From IMG/VR virus record IMGVR_UViG_3300026347_000001, positions 1 through 20,128 of that record: a DNA stretch of 20,128 bases, one strand, 5' to 3'. The notes beneath the pieces were generated by a model. That model was not told the origin of the DNA. It did no database searches and saw nothing but the letters and a program-made list of their open reading frames with translations. Positions 1 through 7,728 of this stretch are shown here, piece after piece; the first letter of the stretch is position 1; every line of letters begins with the position of its first letter. Both the position numbers and the translations under genes were made by a program. Source of the DNA: a virus.

Positions 1-305
1 CCACGTGGTGGGCGATGACCCCGGACATCGTTCGCTGTCTCGGTCGGATGGTGCCGGCTCCGGTGGGGCACCTCTTCTGCGACAACGCGGTCAAGGATCT
101 CGGAGAGGCCGCGGGGTGCCTGCGCTACCTTCCTGATGTGATGATCGAGCACATGCACCCGATTGCCGGCAAGGCCGACCTGGACTCCGGCTACGCCCGC
201 GTGAACGCGCAGGGGCAGTACGTCCATGATCGTGCGGTGTACGCGGGTTGGCGCGCGATGCACATGAACGGCCAGGCGGAGCGGATCCGGGAGCTGCGGT
301 CATGA
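1..305 (+). CDS. Glycosyltransferase, C-terminal end (partial)
   Basis: The frame is open through the left edge and stops at 303-305, so only the last ~100 residues are visible. They read TWWAMTPDIVRCLGRMVP, then HLFCDNAVKDLGEAAGCLRYLPDV and IEHMHPIAGKADLDSGYARVN. The D-N-A-V-x-D-L pattern followed by H-x-H-P resembles the C-terminal half of the family 2-like glycosyltransferases often encoded among actinophage capsid genes; such proteins would transfer sugars to virion or host surface components. The catalytic N-terminal half lies outside the window. An internal ATG at 15 is not a likely start, because coding continues upstream. The stop overlaps the next start (ATGA). Family call by recollection of similar phage proteins, not by search. 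Confidence 0.6.
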   Translation, partial: TWWAMTPDIVRCLGRMVPAPVGHLFCDNAVKDLGEAAGCLRYLPDVMIEHMHPIAGKADLDSGYARVNAQGQYVHDRAVYAGWRAMHMNGQAERIRELRS

Positions 306-886
306 ACGAGTACGCCACCCTCGCCGAGCTGAAACGCGCCCGGAAGATCAGCGATACCACCGACGACACCGATCTTCAGGCTGCCCTCACGCGGGCGTCG
401 CGGGCGATCGACAAGCGGTGTGGCCGCCGCTTCTACCGCGACACCGTAGCGTCCGCTCGGACGTGGCGGGTTGCCGGGCGTATCCGGCCGGTGTTCGATG
501 GTGAGCTGATGCTCACGGACGACATCGCCACCAGTGACGGTCTCGTCGTGGAGATCGGCGACGGCTCCACGTGGACTACGGTCACCGACTATTTCCTAGA
601 GCCGGATAACGCCGTCGTCAAGGGTGAGCCGATCACCGGGATCCTCCGTGACTACAGCGCTTGGGGTACCGGCTATCGCGCCCGGGTGACCGCGGTGTGG
701 GGGTGGCCGGAGATCCCGGACTCCGTCACTGAGGCCACGCTGCTCCTGGCGTCGCGCCGGTTCATGCGCCGGTTCAGCCCGGAGGGTGTGTCCGGGTTCG
801 GTCAGGATGGTGTCGTGCGAGTCAGCCGTTTCGACTCGGACATCGAGGACCTGATCGGGCCGTATGTTCTGGACGGTTTCGCGTGA
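302..886 (+). CDS. Head-tail adaptor (gp6/gp15-like connector)
   Basis: 194 residues. The start at ATG 302 has GGAG at 290-293 and overlaps the upstream stop; an in-frame upstream codon at 248 would overlap the glycosyltransferase and is disfavoured. The N-terminal part (ATLAELKRARKI, then a helix ending in AIDKRCGRRFY) is the typical opening of phage head-tail connector proteins. It is followed by a beta-rich middle and a C-terminal helix TEATLLLASRRFMRRFSPEGVSGF that ends in a serine/glycine-rich tail. These proteins dock on the portal ring and join it to the tail. Position directly before a terminator-like protein and the tail tube agrees. Family assignment is by pattern and gene order. 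Confidence 0.72.
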   Translation: MNEYATLAELKRARKISDTTDDTDLQAALTRASRAIDKRCGRRFYRDTVASARTWRVAGRIRPVFDGELMLTDDIATSDGLVVEIGDGSTWTTVTDYFLEPDNAVVKGEPITGILRDYSAWGTGYRARVTAVWGWPEIPDSVTEATLLLASRRFMRRFSPEGVSGFGQDGVVRVSRFDSDIEDLIGPYVLDGFA

Positions 887-1299
887 ACCTCGCCGATGTC
901 ATGAACGAGGTGGCCGCCGTCGCCGGCGACGTGACCGGCATGCGCGCGTTCGCCTATCCGGCGGACACCATCACTCCGCCGGCCGCCGTGGTCGCGTACC
1001 CCGCAGGTCAGGGGATCGAGTACAACCAGACGTACCGGAATGCCCTCACTCGCATCCCGGATCTTGAGTTGCACCTGATCGGATCCCGGGTTACGGACCG
1101 GTCGGCCAGGGATCAGGCGTCGGCGTGGCTGAACGAGGACGACCCGGAGTCCATGATCTCTGTGCTGCGGTCGCACGCGTGGGAGTCCTGTGACGAGGTG
1201 ACCGTCATCAGCGCCGAATTCCAGGGGGCGTCAGAGGCGGGTGCGCTGTACCTGGACGTCACGTTGCACCTGGATATCATGGGTCCCGGCGTCACCTAG
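883..1299 (+). CDS. Tail terminator-like protein
   Basis: 138 residues from GTG 883, whose first bases overlap the preceding stop (GTGA), so translation is probably coupled. An ATG at 901 is an alternative start. The protein has the size and order of a siphovirus tail terminator or neck protein: an N-terminal helix (LADVMNEVAAVAGDV), a strand segment PPAAVVAYPAGQGIEYNQTY, and a C-terminal strand YLDVTLHLDI. In phages this ring caps the tail tube and joins it to the connector. No separate head-tail stopper gene is seen between this and the adaptor. Assignment rests mainly on location just before the tail tube gene. Confidence 0.55.
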   Translation: MNLADVMNEVAAVAGDVTGMRAFAYPADTITPPAAVVAYPAGQGIEYNQTYRNALTRIPDLELHLIGSRVTDRSARDQASAWLNEDDPESMISVLRSHAWESCDEVTVISAEFQGASEAGALYLDVTLHLDIMGPGVT

Positions 1300-1311
1300 G
1301 AGGAAACGACC

Positions 1312-1716
1312 ATGGCCACCTCGCACGGCAAGTACACAGTCTTCAAGCTCAACGCCAAGGACCTCAGCGACTACACGAACAACAGTCAGCTGGAGATCAC
1401 CTCCGACTCGCACGACGTCACCACCTACGGGAACGACGCCCACGTGTTCGCCGGCGGGTTGCTGAACGGCACCCTCACCGTGTCCGGCTTCTACGACACG
1501 TCGAACACGGACGGGCCGCGCGCCGTGATCAAGCCGTTGATCGGCACCGTCGTCACGGCCATCCACCAGCCGGAGGGCACGGGTACCGGGAAGCCGCAGG
1601 ACTCCGTCTCGGTGCTGGTCACGAAGTACACGCAGACGCACCCGGTTGCGGACATGGTCACCTGGTCTGTGGACCTGCAACTGTCCGGCGACGTCACCTC
1701 CACCACGCAGTCCTAG
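1312..1716 (+). CDS. Major tail tube protein
   Basis: 134 residues, ATG 1312 with a strong Shine-Dalgarno AGGAGG at 1300-1305, the best ribosome site among the tail genes, as expected for the most abundant tail protein. The sequence has the usual tube features: an alternating strand pattern, a loop with DVTTYGNDAHVFAGGLLNGTLTVSGFYDTSNTDGP, and a C-terminal strand SVDLQLSGDVTST. The Ser/Thr/Gly-rich composition fits the tube fold. It stacks as hexamer rings around the tape measure. It is followed directly by the tail chaperone pair, the standard order. Confidence 0.82.
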   Translation: MATSHGKYTVFKLNAKDLSDYTNNSQLEITSDSHDVTTYGNDAHVFAGGLLNGTLTVSGFYDTSNTDGPRAVIKPLIGTVVTAIHQPEGTGTGKPQDSVSVLVTKYTQTHPVADMVTWSVDLQLSGDVTSTTQS

Positions 1717-1729
1717 ATCTGGGAGAACC

Positions 1730-2068
1730 ATGACCGGCTACGCCACCCCCGAATCGCTCCTTGCAGGCGATCTCTCCGTTGCCGCGGAGGACGTCCAGCT
1801 CCCCTCCGGCGCTGTCGTCCGCTTGCGTGGCCTCAGCCGATTCGAGCTGCTGAACAACGGCAAGGGCACCGAGGATCCGCTGGAGGTGGAGGCCCGCAAC
1901 GTCAAGGCGTGCCTGATCGAGCCGAAGATGACGATCGATCAGGTGCGTGCGTGGCAACGTGTGGCGGTCGCTGGCGGCGACTTCCAGACCATGTCGAAGG
2001 TCATCCGTCGCTTGTCCGGCCTTGACGAGGGTGCCCAGAAAAGCGACGTGGCTGAGGCTGGAGACTGA
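1730..2068 (+). CDS. Tail assembly chaperone, short form (gpG-like)
   Basis: 112 residues, ATG 1730 preceded by GGGAG at 1721-1725. It is the first, unshifted product of the tail assembly chaperone pair that lies between tube and tape measure in siphoviruses. It binds the tape measure protein during assembly and is absent from finished virions. Visible features are an N-terminal DVQLPSGAVVRLRGLSRFELL (beta pair then helix) and helices around RAWQRVAVAGGDFQTMSKVIRRLSGL. The last residues (GAQKSDVAEAGD) precede the stop at 2066-2068, where a second frame carries the C-terminal extension. Confidence 0.75.
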   Translation: MTGYATPESLLAGDLSVAAEDVQLPSGAVVRLRGLSRFELLNNGKGTEDPLEVEARNVKACLIEPKMTIDQVRAWQRVAVAGGDFQTMSKVIRRLSGLDEGAQKSDVAEAGD

Positions 2069-2225
2069 CCCCGGTTTCCACTTCGACTTCTTTCTAGCCG
2101 CGAAGCTCGGGAAGACCCTCGGTGAGATCCGGGCGATGCCCGCGTCCGAGTGGCTGGAGTGGGGCGTTTACTACGGCCGCGAGGCGCAGCACATGGAGAT
2201 GGCGAAAGCGAGGGCCGGGAAGTGA
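1730..2225 (+). CDS. Tail assembly chaperone, frameshifted long form (gpGT-like)
   Basis: A second reading frame, open to TGA 2223-2225, codes LETDPGFHFDFFLAAKLGKTLGEIRAMPASEWLEWGVYYGREAQH, the kind of C-terminal T domain seen in phage tail chaperones. It has no convincing start of its own. Relative to the 1730 frame it lies +1 (or -2). A likely slip site is A-A-A-A at 2039-2042: the lysine tRNA on AAA 2039-2041 can re-pair one base forward on AAA 2040-2042. The product would join 1730-2041 to 2043-2225, 164 residues. The frame relation is directly visible; the exact slip site is inferred. Confidence 0.65.
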
Positions 2226-2635
2226 CTGAGCTGAGGGTCGCCGTCACGGGCCTTGCCGAGTTCAACAAGGGGTTGCGTCAGCTCGACAAGGAAGCTCCGA
2301 AGGGCTTGCGTCTGGCGCTGAACGAGGCCGCCGAGTTGCTCGTCTCGGAGACCAGGTCCCTCGTTCCGCGTCGCACCGGTGCCGCGGCCGGCTCCCTGCG
2401 CGCCGCCTCCACGCGGACGTCGGCGCGGGTCAAGGTCGGCGGGCCGAAGGCACCCTACTATCCGTGGCTGGACTTCGGTGGCCGCACGGGACGTCGCCGG
2501 TCAGCCGCACGCCCGTTCATCAAGGAGGGCCGGTACCTGTTCCCGACCCTCTCTCGCATCCGCCCGCGAGTGCTGGCCACCCTGGATGAGGCGATCCGCA
2601 CCGTGGCGCGTGACGTCGGATTGGACGTCGACTGA
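2222..2635 (+). CDS. HK97 gp10-like tail completion protein
   Basis: 137 residues from GTG 2222, overlapping the upstream stop as GTGA. A longer in-frame start at 2150 would overlap the chaperone extension and is disfavoured. The protein reads GLAEFNKGLRQLDKEAPKGLRLALNEAAELLVSETRSLVPRRTGAAAGSLRA, then YPWLDFGG and RPFIKEGRYLFPTL. The PxxTGxLxxS-like segment, the central Y-x-x-x-L/D-F-G and the late P-F-I are marks of the HK97 gp10 family of small tail or neck proteins. In most genomes this gene lies before the tube gene; here it is after the chaperones and before the tape measure. Confidence 0.7.
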   Translation: MTELRVAVTGLAEFNKGLRQLDKEAPKGLRLALNEAAELLVSETRSLVPRRTGAAAGSLRAASTRTSARVKVGGPKAPYYPWLDFGGRTGRRRSAARPFIKEGRYLFPTLSRIRPRVLATLDEAIRTVARDVGLDVD

Positions 2636-4008
2636 TGGCCGGGAACACCGTCAATCTGGAGTTCGCCGGCGATGCGGCGAAGCTCGCCAAGGCCAGCAAG
2701 GACGCACAGAAGTCCATCGCGGGCGTCAACGACGCGGTGATGACGCAGTCCGACAACATGGCGGACGCGTCGAAGTCGTCGGACAACTACCTTGATCGTG
2801 TCGGCAAGCTGGGCGCGGGGATCGAGGGGATGTCCACCGCGGTGGACAATGCCGGTGCCGCCGTGCAGGCGCTCGCCGATCTCCAGAACGCCGGCCGTGA
2901 GCGCGCGGCTCGCCTGGCGCGCGCGGCCAACGACGTCCGTCAGGCCACCGAGGACATGGCGCAGGCCACCCGGGACGCCAGCCAGGCGCAGATCGACAGC
3001 AAGCAGGCTGTTCTCGATGAGGAGCAAGCGCGCCTCGATCAGTCGGTGGCGCTGAAGGACTACAACAAGGCTGTCAAGGAGCACGGTAAGAACTCTGACG
3101 AGGCAAAGCAGGCACAGATCGATCTGAAGCAGGCGGGGATCGATCTGAAGCAGGCGCAGGAGGACTCCGCGCAGGCCACTCGCGACGCCAGCCAGGCGAG
3201 CATTGACGCTGAGGCGGCGCAGCTCGATCTCAACGACGCACAGGCCGAGGCGCATCCTCCCGAGATGCAACAGTGGGCGGACCAGATCAGCATGATCACT
3301 CCGTTGATCACCGGCCTGATGGGTGTAGTTGGGCTAATCACCGCCGCTCAGTGGCTGTGGAATGCCGCGCTCCTCGCCTCTCCGCTGACGTGGATCGTGT
3401 TGGCCATCGCCGCCGTCATAGCGATCATCGTCATCATCGCCACTAAGACGACGTGGTTCCAGGACATTTGGAAGGCGGCATGGGGTGGTATCAGGGCGGC
3501 GGCTCTCGCTGTCGGCCGATGGTTCCGTGACACTTTGTGGGGCAAGTACATAAAGGGTGCATGGGATTCGATAAAGAGCGCCGGAGAGAGCGTCTGGGAC
3601 TGGATGAAGAGCGTTCCGGGAAAGCTGAAGACGTCCTTCTCTAAAGTTACGTCATTCTTGTTCGCGCCTTTCCGTGCCGCCTTCAACCTCATTTCCGACG
3701 CGTGGAACAACACCATCGGTGGACTGCATTGGCAGGCACCCGCCATTCTCGGCGGATTCTCCGTCTCCGTTCCCAACCTGCCGCACTTCCACTCCGGCGG
3801 TGTCGTCGGCGGCCCTCCCGGTAGCGAGCAACTCGCCGTTCTTCAAGCCGGAGAAAGGGTGCTTCCGGCCACGTCGTCCGGCGGGGCGATGTCCATCACG
3901 ATCAACTCTGGTGGCTCACGGATGGATAATCTCCTCGTGGAGATACTCGCTGACGCGATCCGACGGCAAGGTGGCAACGTTCAGGCCGTGCTAGGGACTG
4001 GTGGCTGA
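2635..4008 (+). CDS. Tape measure protein (short)
   Basis: 457 residues, start by TGATG overlap with the previous stop. Layout: a helical N-terminus (1-60); a long Ala/Gln/Asp-rich coiled coil (about 60-210) with two copies of an ATRDASQA block near residues 110 and 180; a strongly hydrophobic part about 221-270 with two membrane-like spans; an amphipathic Trp-rich part (WFQDIWKAAWGGI, WDWMKSV); and a Gly-rich C-terminus with FHSGGVVGG and the AGERVLPATSSGG motif common to tape measures. It sets tail length and travels into the host envelope with DNA. At about 1.5 angstrom per residue it predicts a tail tube of only ~70 nm. Confidence 0.88.
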   Translation: MAGNTVNLEFAGDAAKLAKASKDAQKSIAGVNDAVMTQSDNMADASKSSDNYLDRVGKLGAGIEGMSTAVDNAGAAVQALADLQNAGRERAARLARAANDVRQATEDMAQATRDASQAQIDSKQAVLDEEQARLDQSVALKDYNKAVKEHGKNSDEAKQAQIDLKQAGIDLKQAQEDSAQATRDASQASIDAEAAQLDLNDAQAEAHPPEMQQWADQISMITPLITGLMGVVGLITAAQWLWNAALLASPLTWIVLAIAAVIAIIVIIATKTTWFQDIWKAAWGGIRAAALAVGRWFRDTLWGKYIKGAWDSIKSAGESVWDWMKSVPGKLKTSFSKVTSFLFAPFRAAFNLISDAWNNTIGGLHWQAPAILGGFSVSVPNLPHFHSGGVVGGPPGSEQLAVLQAGERVLPATSSGGAMSITINSGGSRMDNLLVEILADAIRRQGGNVQAVLGTGG

Positions 4009-6095
4009 TGGCCGATCATCCTCTCGACGCGCAGCTCTACTACGACGGCGTCTGGAATGACGTGTCCGGCGATGTCCGGCAGACGTCTCCGGTCACCATC
4101 GTCCGCGGCGGCGGAGAGGTCAGCGAGGCGCTCCGCCCGTCCACGGCATCCCTCACGTTCAACGATCCGGACGGCACCTACCGCCCAGACAGGGCCGCCT
4201 CTCCGCTCTATGGGAAGGTCGGCAGAAACACACCCCTGTCGCTTCCCGGCGGGGTATTCGAGGTTTCCGCATGGAAACCGGACAGGACGATCAGTTATGA
4301 CGGATCCGGTCGCGGAGATCAAACAACCGACATCGAAGCAGGTGGACTTCTCCGTCGTATTGGCACGTGGCGGACGCCGGTCATCTCAGCCCTTGACCAG
4401 ACCATTCCAGATCGATTCGGAAGCAACCTCATCGGGCATTGGCGACTCGAAGACAGCGAGCGAGCCACCTATCCCGGTCCCGAGGTCGGAGAGCTAGCGC
4501 GCCCCACGCAGAATTTCAATGCGTCGTTCGGGAACACCGATGCCCCGCCGGGGGCCAACAGTTCCGTGCAGCTCGCCCGCTCCAGCGCGATCACCGGCAT
4601 CTTTCTTCCGCACTCCGCTGCATCCGGATGGCGTGTCGCGTGGGCACTGAAGCTCGCCCGGTATCCCGACGCCACCACATACGCGGGCATCATGAACCTT
4701 CAGAGCGACAGCTACACATATCAGATATGGGTGAACGACACCTACTACCGGATGTACGTGTTCGATCGCGACACGGGGAGTATTCTCACGTCCGTTGATT
4801 TCGCGTACGGCGCCGCGCCAGTCAACTGGACGCTGATGACCATGGAAGTAGCTCCGTCGGGCGCGACTTCCACGTGGAGTGTTCGCTGGTACATCCAGGG
4901 CGACGACACGGTATGGTCAGCGACCGGCACGTCCACGGCTGCATGCGAGCCTTTGCGTCAGTGGCAGCGAGCCGGGAACGTCTATACCGAGGACAGTCTC
5001 TCGTCGGCCGTGTACGCCGTCGCCAACTCCACTGACGATCTTCTCGACGCGTATGCGCTACTCGCCTTCAACGGCTACCCGGGGGAGACGGCCGGCGCGC
5101 GTTTCGAACGGCTGATGGACCTGTATGGCCTCGACTGGACGATCGAGGGGAGCGCGTCGGACACCGAAGCGATGGGGCCGCAGTACCCGTCCACGCTCCT
5201 GGAGCACCTCAAGGAGATCCGGGACACCGATGGCGGCATGGTCTACGACTCTCCCGATGCTCTCGCGGTGACGTTCCGGACGCGCGTTGACCTTTATTCG
5301 CAGGATCCCGCCCTGGAGTTGACGTACGGCACCGACGTGGCGGCACCGTTCATGCCCGTGCTGGACGACTTGAACGCCGCGAACAAGGTCACCATCTCTC
5401 AGCGCGTCGGTGGCACGTTCACCGCGGAAGACACCACGTCGATCATGAGCACGCAGGCTCCGCCCGACGGGATCGGGGAGTACGCGCAGGACGTCACAGT
5501 GAACGTCGATGACGATGCCCGGCTGGAGCAGCGTGCTTCATGGGCACTGGCCGCTGGCACGGTGCCGGGTGCTCGCTACTCGTCCATCAGGATTGACCTT
5601 GACGCCAACCCTGAATTGGAGTCGGCGTGCGAGGCGCTGAAGCCCGGCGACCGCGTGACAGTCACTGGCTACGATCCGGACGTCATCGACCTGATGATCG
5701 TCACGATCACGGACACCCGTGAGAACCAGAAGCGCCGGTACTTCACGCTCGCCTGCAAGCCGTACACCCCGCATGACGTCGGGATCTACGACTCGACCGA
5801 TTACGCGTGGGACCTCGCCACGTGCACGCTGCAATTCGACACGCCAGCGGCTAATCACAACTTCGTAGTGATCATCACTAGTAAGTATGAACAGTGGTCC
5901 ACATCTGCCGCCTTCGACATCATGATCGCTGGTGAGCGCATCCACGTTCCCGCCGCCGGCGCCGCCGCGCCCACGGGAACAGGCCCGTTCTATCAGTTGC
6001 TATCCGGCGTCACGCGCGCCGTCAACGGCGTGGCCAAGGAGCTTCCGGCAGGCTCCGAGGTGCACATTTACAACCTCGGAAGGTGGGCGCTCTGA
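4008..6095 (+). CDS. Large minor tail protein with LamG-like lectin domain
   Basis: 695 residues, TGATG start overlap. The first ~130 residues (DAQLYYDGVWNDVSGDV, LTFNDPDGTYRPD) look like the N-terminal domain of actinophage baseplate or tail proteins. Residues about 140-320 begin LIGHWRLEDSE and run through QIWVNDTYYRMYVFDR, a beta-sandwich pattern like LamG/concanavalin domains that bind sugars. The C-terminal part (about 370-600) has ERLMDLYGLDWTIEG, EHLKEIRDTDGGMVYDSPDALAV and PGDRVTVTGYDP, like the tail-hub/host-contact region. It is the only large protein after the tape measure, so it probably combines distal-tail, hub and receptor roles. Confidence 0.7.
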   Translation: MADHPLDAQLYYDGVWNDVSGDVRQTSPVTIVRGGGEVSEALRPSTASLTFNDPDGTYRPDRAASPLYGKVGRNTPLSLPGGVFEVSAWKPDRTISYDGSGRGDQTTDIEAGGLLRRIGTWRTPVISALDQTIPDRFGSNLIGHWRLEDSERATYPGPEVGELARPTQNFNASFGNTDAPPGANSSVQLARSSAITGIFLPHSAASGWRVAWALKLARYPDATTYAGIMNLQSDSYTYQIWVNDTYYRMYVFDRDTGSILTSVDFAYGAAPVNWTLMTMEVAPSGATSTWSVRWYIQGDDTVWSATGTSTAACEPLRQWQRAGNVYTEDSLSSAVYAVANSTDDLLDAYALLAFNGYPGETAGARFERLMDLYGLDWTIEGSASDTEAMGPQYPSTLLEHLKEIRDTDGGMVYDSPDALAVTFRTRVDLYSQDPALELTYGTDVAAPFMPVLDDLNAANKVTISQRVGGTFTAEDTTSIMSTQAPPDGIGEYAQDVTVNVDDDARLEQRASWALAAGTVPGARYSSIRIDLDANPELESACEALKPGDRVTVTGYDPDVIDLMIVTITDTRENQKRRYFTLACKPYTPHDVGIYDSTDYAWDLATCTLQFDTPAANHNFVVIITSKYEQWSTSAAFDIMIAGERIHVPAAGAAAPTGTGPFYQLLSGVTRAVNGVAKELPAGSEVHIYNLGRWAL

Positions 6096-6553
6096 TGGCG
6101 GTAACCGGCGGCAACCCGATCTACGCTTCCGACCTGAATCTCGCCGCGGCCGTGAGTTTCGCCTCCACGGTGGTGACGGCCAACTCCGGATCCATCACCA
6201 CGACGACAACGAGCGTGGCGTCACTGACGGCGTCACTCACCAACGGCGCTGTCTACGGCCTGTGGTTCTACGGCCGCATCTCTTCCTCGGTGGCCGCGGA
6301 CATCGCCTACGTCCGCATCCATCCGACGTCGGTGGGTACTACGGAACTGAACATCTGCCCGGTGTACATCCCCACTACCACGACGGCCGGTTACGGCATC
6401 GCCTTGTACGCGGAGTACACGGCCTCAGCCACGGGTTCGCTCACGTTCCTGGCCAGCCTCCAGCGCAACACGGGTACCGGGAACATCATCCTGCGGGCGT
6501 CGTCGGCCGGGCCGGCGTACCTCACCTGTCGTCGCATCACGCCGTACAGCTAG
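6095..6553 (+). CDS. Small beta-rich minor tail protein
   Basis: 152 residues from ATG 6095, overlapping the preceding stop as TGATG; an in-frame GTG at 6083 is less likely. The N-terminus MAVTGGNPIYASDLN is the usual opening of actinophage tail-tip or fibre proteins. The rest is Ser/Thr/Ala-rich with alternating strands (GLWFYGRISSSVAADIAYVRIHP; IALYAEYTASATGSLTFLASLQR), suggesting a single jelly-roll or beta-sandwich exposed at the tail tip. Probably a receptor-contact or accessory protein. No enzyme motif is visible. Confidence 0.6.
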   Translation: MAVTGGNPIYASDLNLAAAVSFASTVVTANSGSITTTTTSVASLTASLTNGAVYGLWFYGRISSSVAADIAYVRIHPTSVGTTELNICPVYIPTTTTAGYGIALYAEYTASATGSLTFLASLQRNTGTGNIILRASSAGPAYLTCRRITPYS

Positions 6554-6660
6554 AACCGCCACCAATGCAGATACCAGGCGTTCGCGAACGCCATCGCCAG
6601 GATCACGCACGGCAGCATGAACGCCGGGAGATCCCAGATGCCGAGCTTGCGTCGCTTCAT
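6550..6660 (-). CDS. Possible 36-residue membrane peptide
   Basis: The 137-base gap between tail and endolysin genes holds an antisense frame of 36 residues: a basic start MKRRKLGIWD, one hydrophobic span AFMLPCVILAMAFANAWYL and an aromatic-basic end HWWRF. This is membrane-protein-like, while the + strand frame over the same bases is highly charged and looks like its shadow. Its stop overlaps the stop of the tail gene. The ribosome site is weak (GGAA) and no promoter is evident, so it may be chance. Confidence 0.3.
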   Translation of the reverse strand: MKRRKLGIWDLPAFMLPCVILAMAFANAWYLHWWRF

Positions 6661-6689
6661 GATCGGTTCCAATCTGTTAAGGATGTTCA

Positions 6690-7520
6690 ATGAGTGACTG
6701 GGTAGTGGTGCCGTGCCTACTGGCGCTCCGTGACGAATTCAACGCGCTCGCGCCCAGCCGAGACAAGGGCGCTGACGGGACGATCGGCGACAGCGCGCAC
6801 ACGTCGTCCTCCGATCACACCCCGGACGAGGACTCCGACGTCCTGCGCGACCACGACGCGGACGACAAGAACGAGGTCCACGCTCTCGACATCGACTCCA
6901 CGGGACCGTGGCCGGCTGGGCGCACCTTCCACGAGATCTGCATGGAGATCATCCGCCGCGAGAAGATCAAGTGGCTGGACGCGAACGACAAGTGCCGCCT
7001 TAACTACATGATCCACGACGGGTACATCTACGACAAGGACAACGATTTCGAGCCGGTCAAGTACAACGGCTCAGATCAGCACACCAACCACGCGCACTTC
7101 AGTTCGCGCTACGAGACCAGCTGCGAGAACGACACGCGCCCATGGGGCGTCTACGAGGAGGACGAGATGGATCAGGTGGAATTCACCAGCCTGCTGAGCG
7201 GCGCGCTCAACGACACGACCGTCCGGGAGCGGATGACTCGCGCCGTGCTCGGCACGGACGGCGTGATCGCCTCGCCGTCGGCAGCGAACAGCAAGAACGC
7301 GGACGGTACCGCCAATGAGTACTGGGCGGGAGGCTCGTTCCTCCAGAACCTGTACAACATGCTGGCCGCGCACAGGTCCGCCGACGTGCCGGCCATCCTG
7401 GCGGAGATCGGCGCGGTGCCGGAAGCCATCAAGGGGAGCACTGTGGAAGAGACCGCATCGATCCTGAAGGCCATACTCGGCGATGACGCGGCGGCAGTCG
7501 GGGCGCTGCTTCAGGCGTGA
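6690..7520 (+). CDS. Endolysin, M15-like Zn peptidase with C-terminal domain
   Basis: 276 residues, ATG 6690 with AAGGA at 6676-6680. Residues 1-145 resemble the D-Ala-D-Ala carboxypeptidase (peptidase M15) lysins of actinophages: S41-D-H43-T-P, then V63-H-A-L-D67-I-D69, and H131-T-N-H134-A-H136. H43, D67 or D69, and H134/H136 are the likely zinc ligands. An acidic stretch (DEDSDVLRDHDADDKNE) lies between H43 and D67. It would cut peptidoglycan peptide cross-links at lysis. Residues ~160-276 form a separate helical domain, presumably for wall binding or multimerisation. A strong internal ribosome site precedes residue Met160. Two small membrane genes follow, as in a lysis cassette. Confidence 0.8.
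   Translation: MSDWVVVPCLLALRDEFNALAPSRDKGADGTIGDSAHTSSSDHTPDEDSDVLRDHDADDKNEVHALDIDSTGPWPAGRTFHEICMEIIRREKIKWLDANDKCRLNYMIHDGYIYDKDNDFEPVKYNGSDQHTNHAHFSSRYETSCENDTRPWGVYEEDEMDQVEFTSLLSGALNDTTVRERMTRAVLGTDGVIASPSAANSKNADGTANEYWAGGSFLQNLYNMLAAHRSADVPAILAEIGAVPEAIKGSTVEETASILKAILGDDAAAVGALLQA
7155..7169 (+). promoter_or_regulatory. Internal ribosome site and start within the endolysin gene
   Basis: GAGGAGG at 7155-7161 is followed after 5 nt by an in-frame ATG at 7167-7169 (Met160). Its spacing is ideal. It would give a separate 117-residue C-terminal product. Some other lysins make a free wall-binding domain in this way; here it is inferred from sequence only. Confidence 0.45.
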
Positions 7521-7548
7521 CCGTTCCCGATACCATGATCGGGAACGG
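7521..7548 (+). terminator. Perfect 11-bp hairpin between endolysin and membrane gene
   Basis: CCGTTCCCGAT at 7521-7531 pairs fully with 7538-7548, with a 6-nt loop ACCATG. It begins right at the endolysin stop. No U-run follows; instead AAAGGGG, the ribosome site of the next gene, comes directly after. It may slow polymerase, protect the 3' end, or tune translation of the membrane gene. Confidence 0.5.
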
Positions 7549-7560
7549 AAAGGGGTGCGT

Positions 7561-7728
7561 ATGCCTCGATGGGCAAGGGCATTCACCCTGGTCGTAGGGA
7601 TGACCGCATGGGCGGCGATGGTCACCGGATCACTCCTCCTTAGGGAGACGCCGCCCGCGGTCATCGTCGGTTTCCCGCCGGCGCTGTGGATCGCGCTCGT
7701 GGGACGAGACAAGGAGGACGACTCGTGA
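7561..7728 (+). CDS. Small two-span membrane protein, holin-like
   Basis: 55 residues from ATG 7561, with AAAGGGG at 7549-7555. After a basic start (MPRWAR) there are two hydrophobic stretches, AFTLVVGMTAWAAMVTGSLLL and AVIVGFPPALWIALV, and a charged tail GRDKEDDS. Size, two spans, charged C-terminus and position directly after the endolysin suit a holin, which forms the membrane lesion at lysis. Function is inferred from context only. Its stop overlaps the next start as GTGA. Confidence 0.6.
   Translation: MPRWARAFTLVVGMTAWAAMVTGSLLLRETPPAVIVGFPPALWIALVGRDKEDDS

Noticed and set aside
2458-3270. 270-residue - strand frame opposite the tape measure
   Set aside because: Antisense to a strong tape measure gene; Leu/Arg/Val-rich shadow typical of high-GC coiled-coil genes.
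6565-6693. 42-residue + strand frame before the endolysin, ending in an ATGA overlap
   Set aside because: Highly charged, no ribosome site, and appears to be the shadow of the antisense membrane frame; the endolysin has its own ribosome site.
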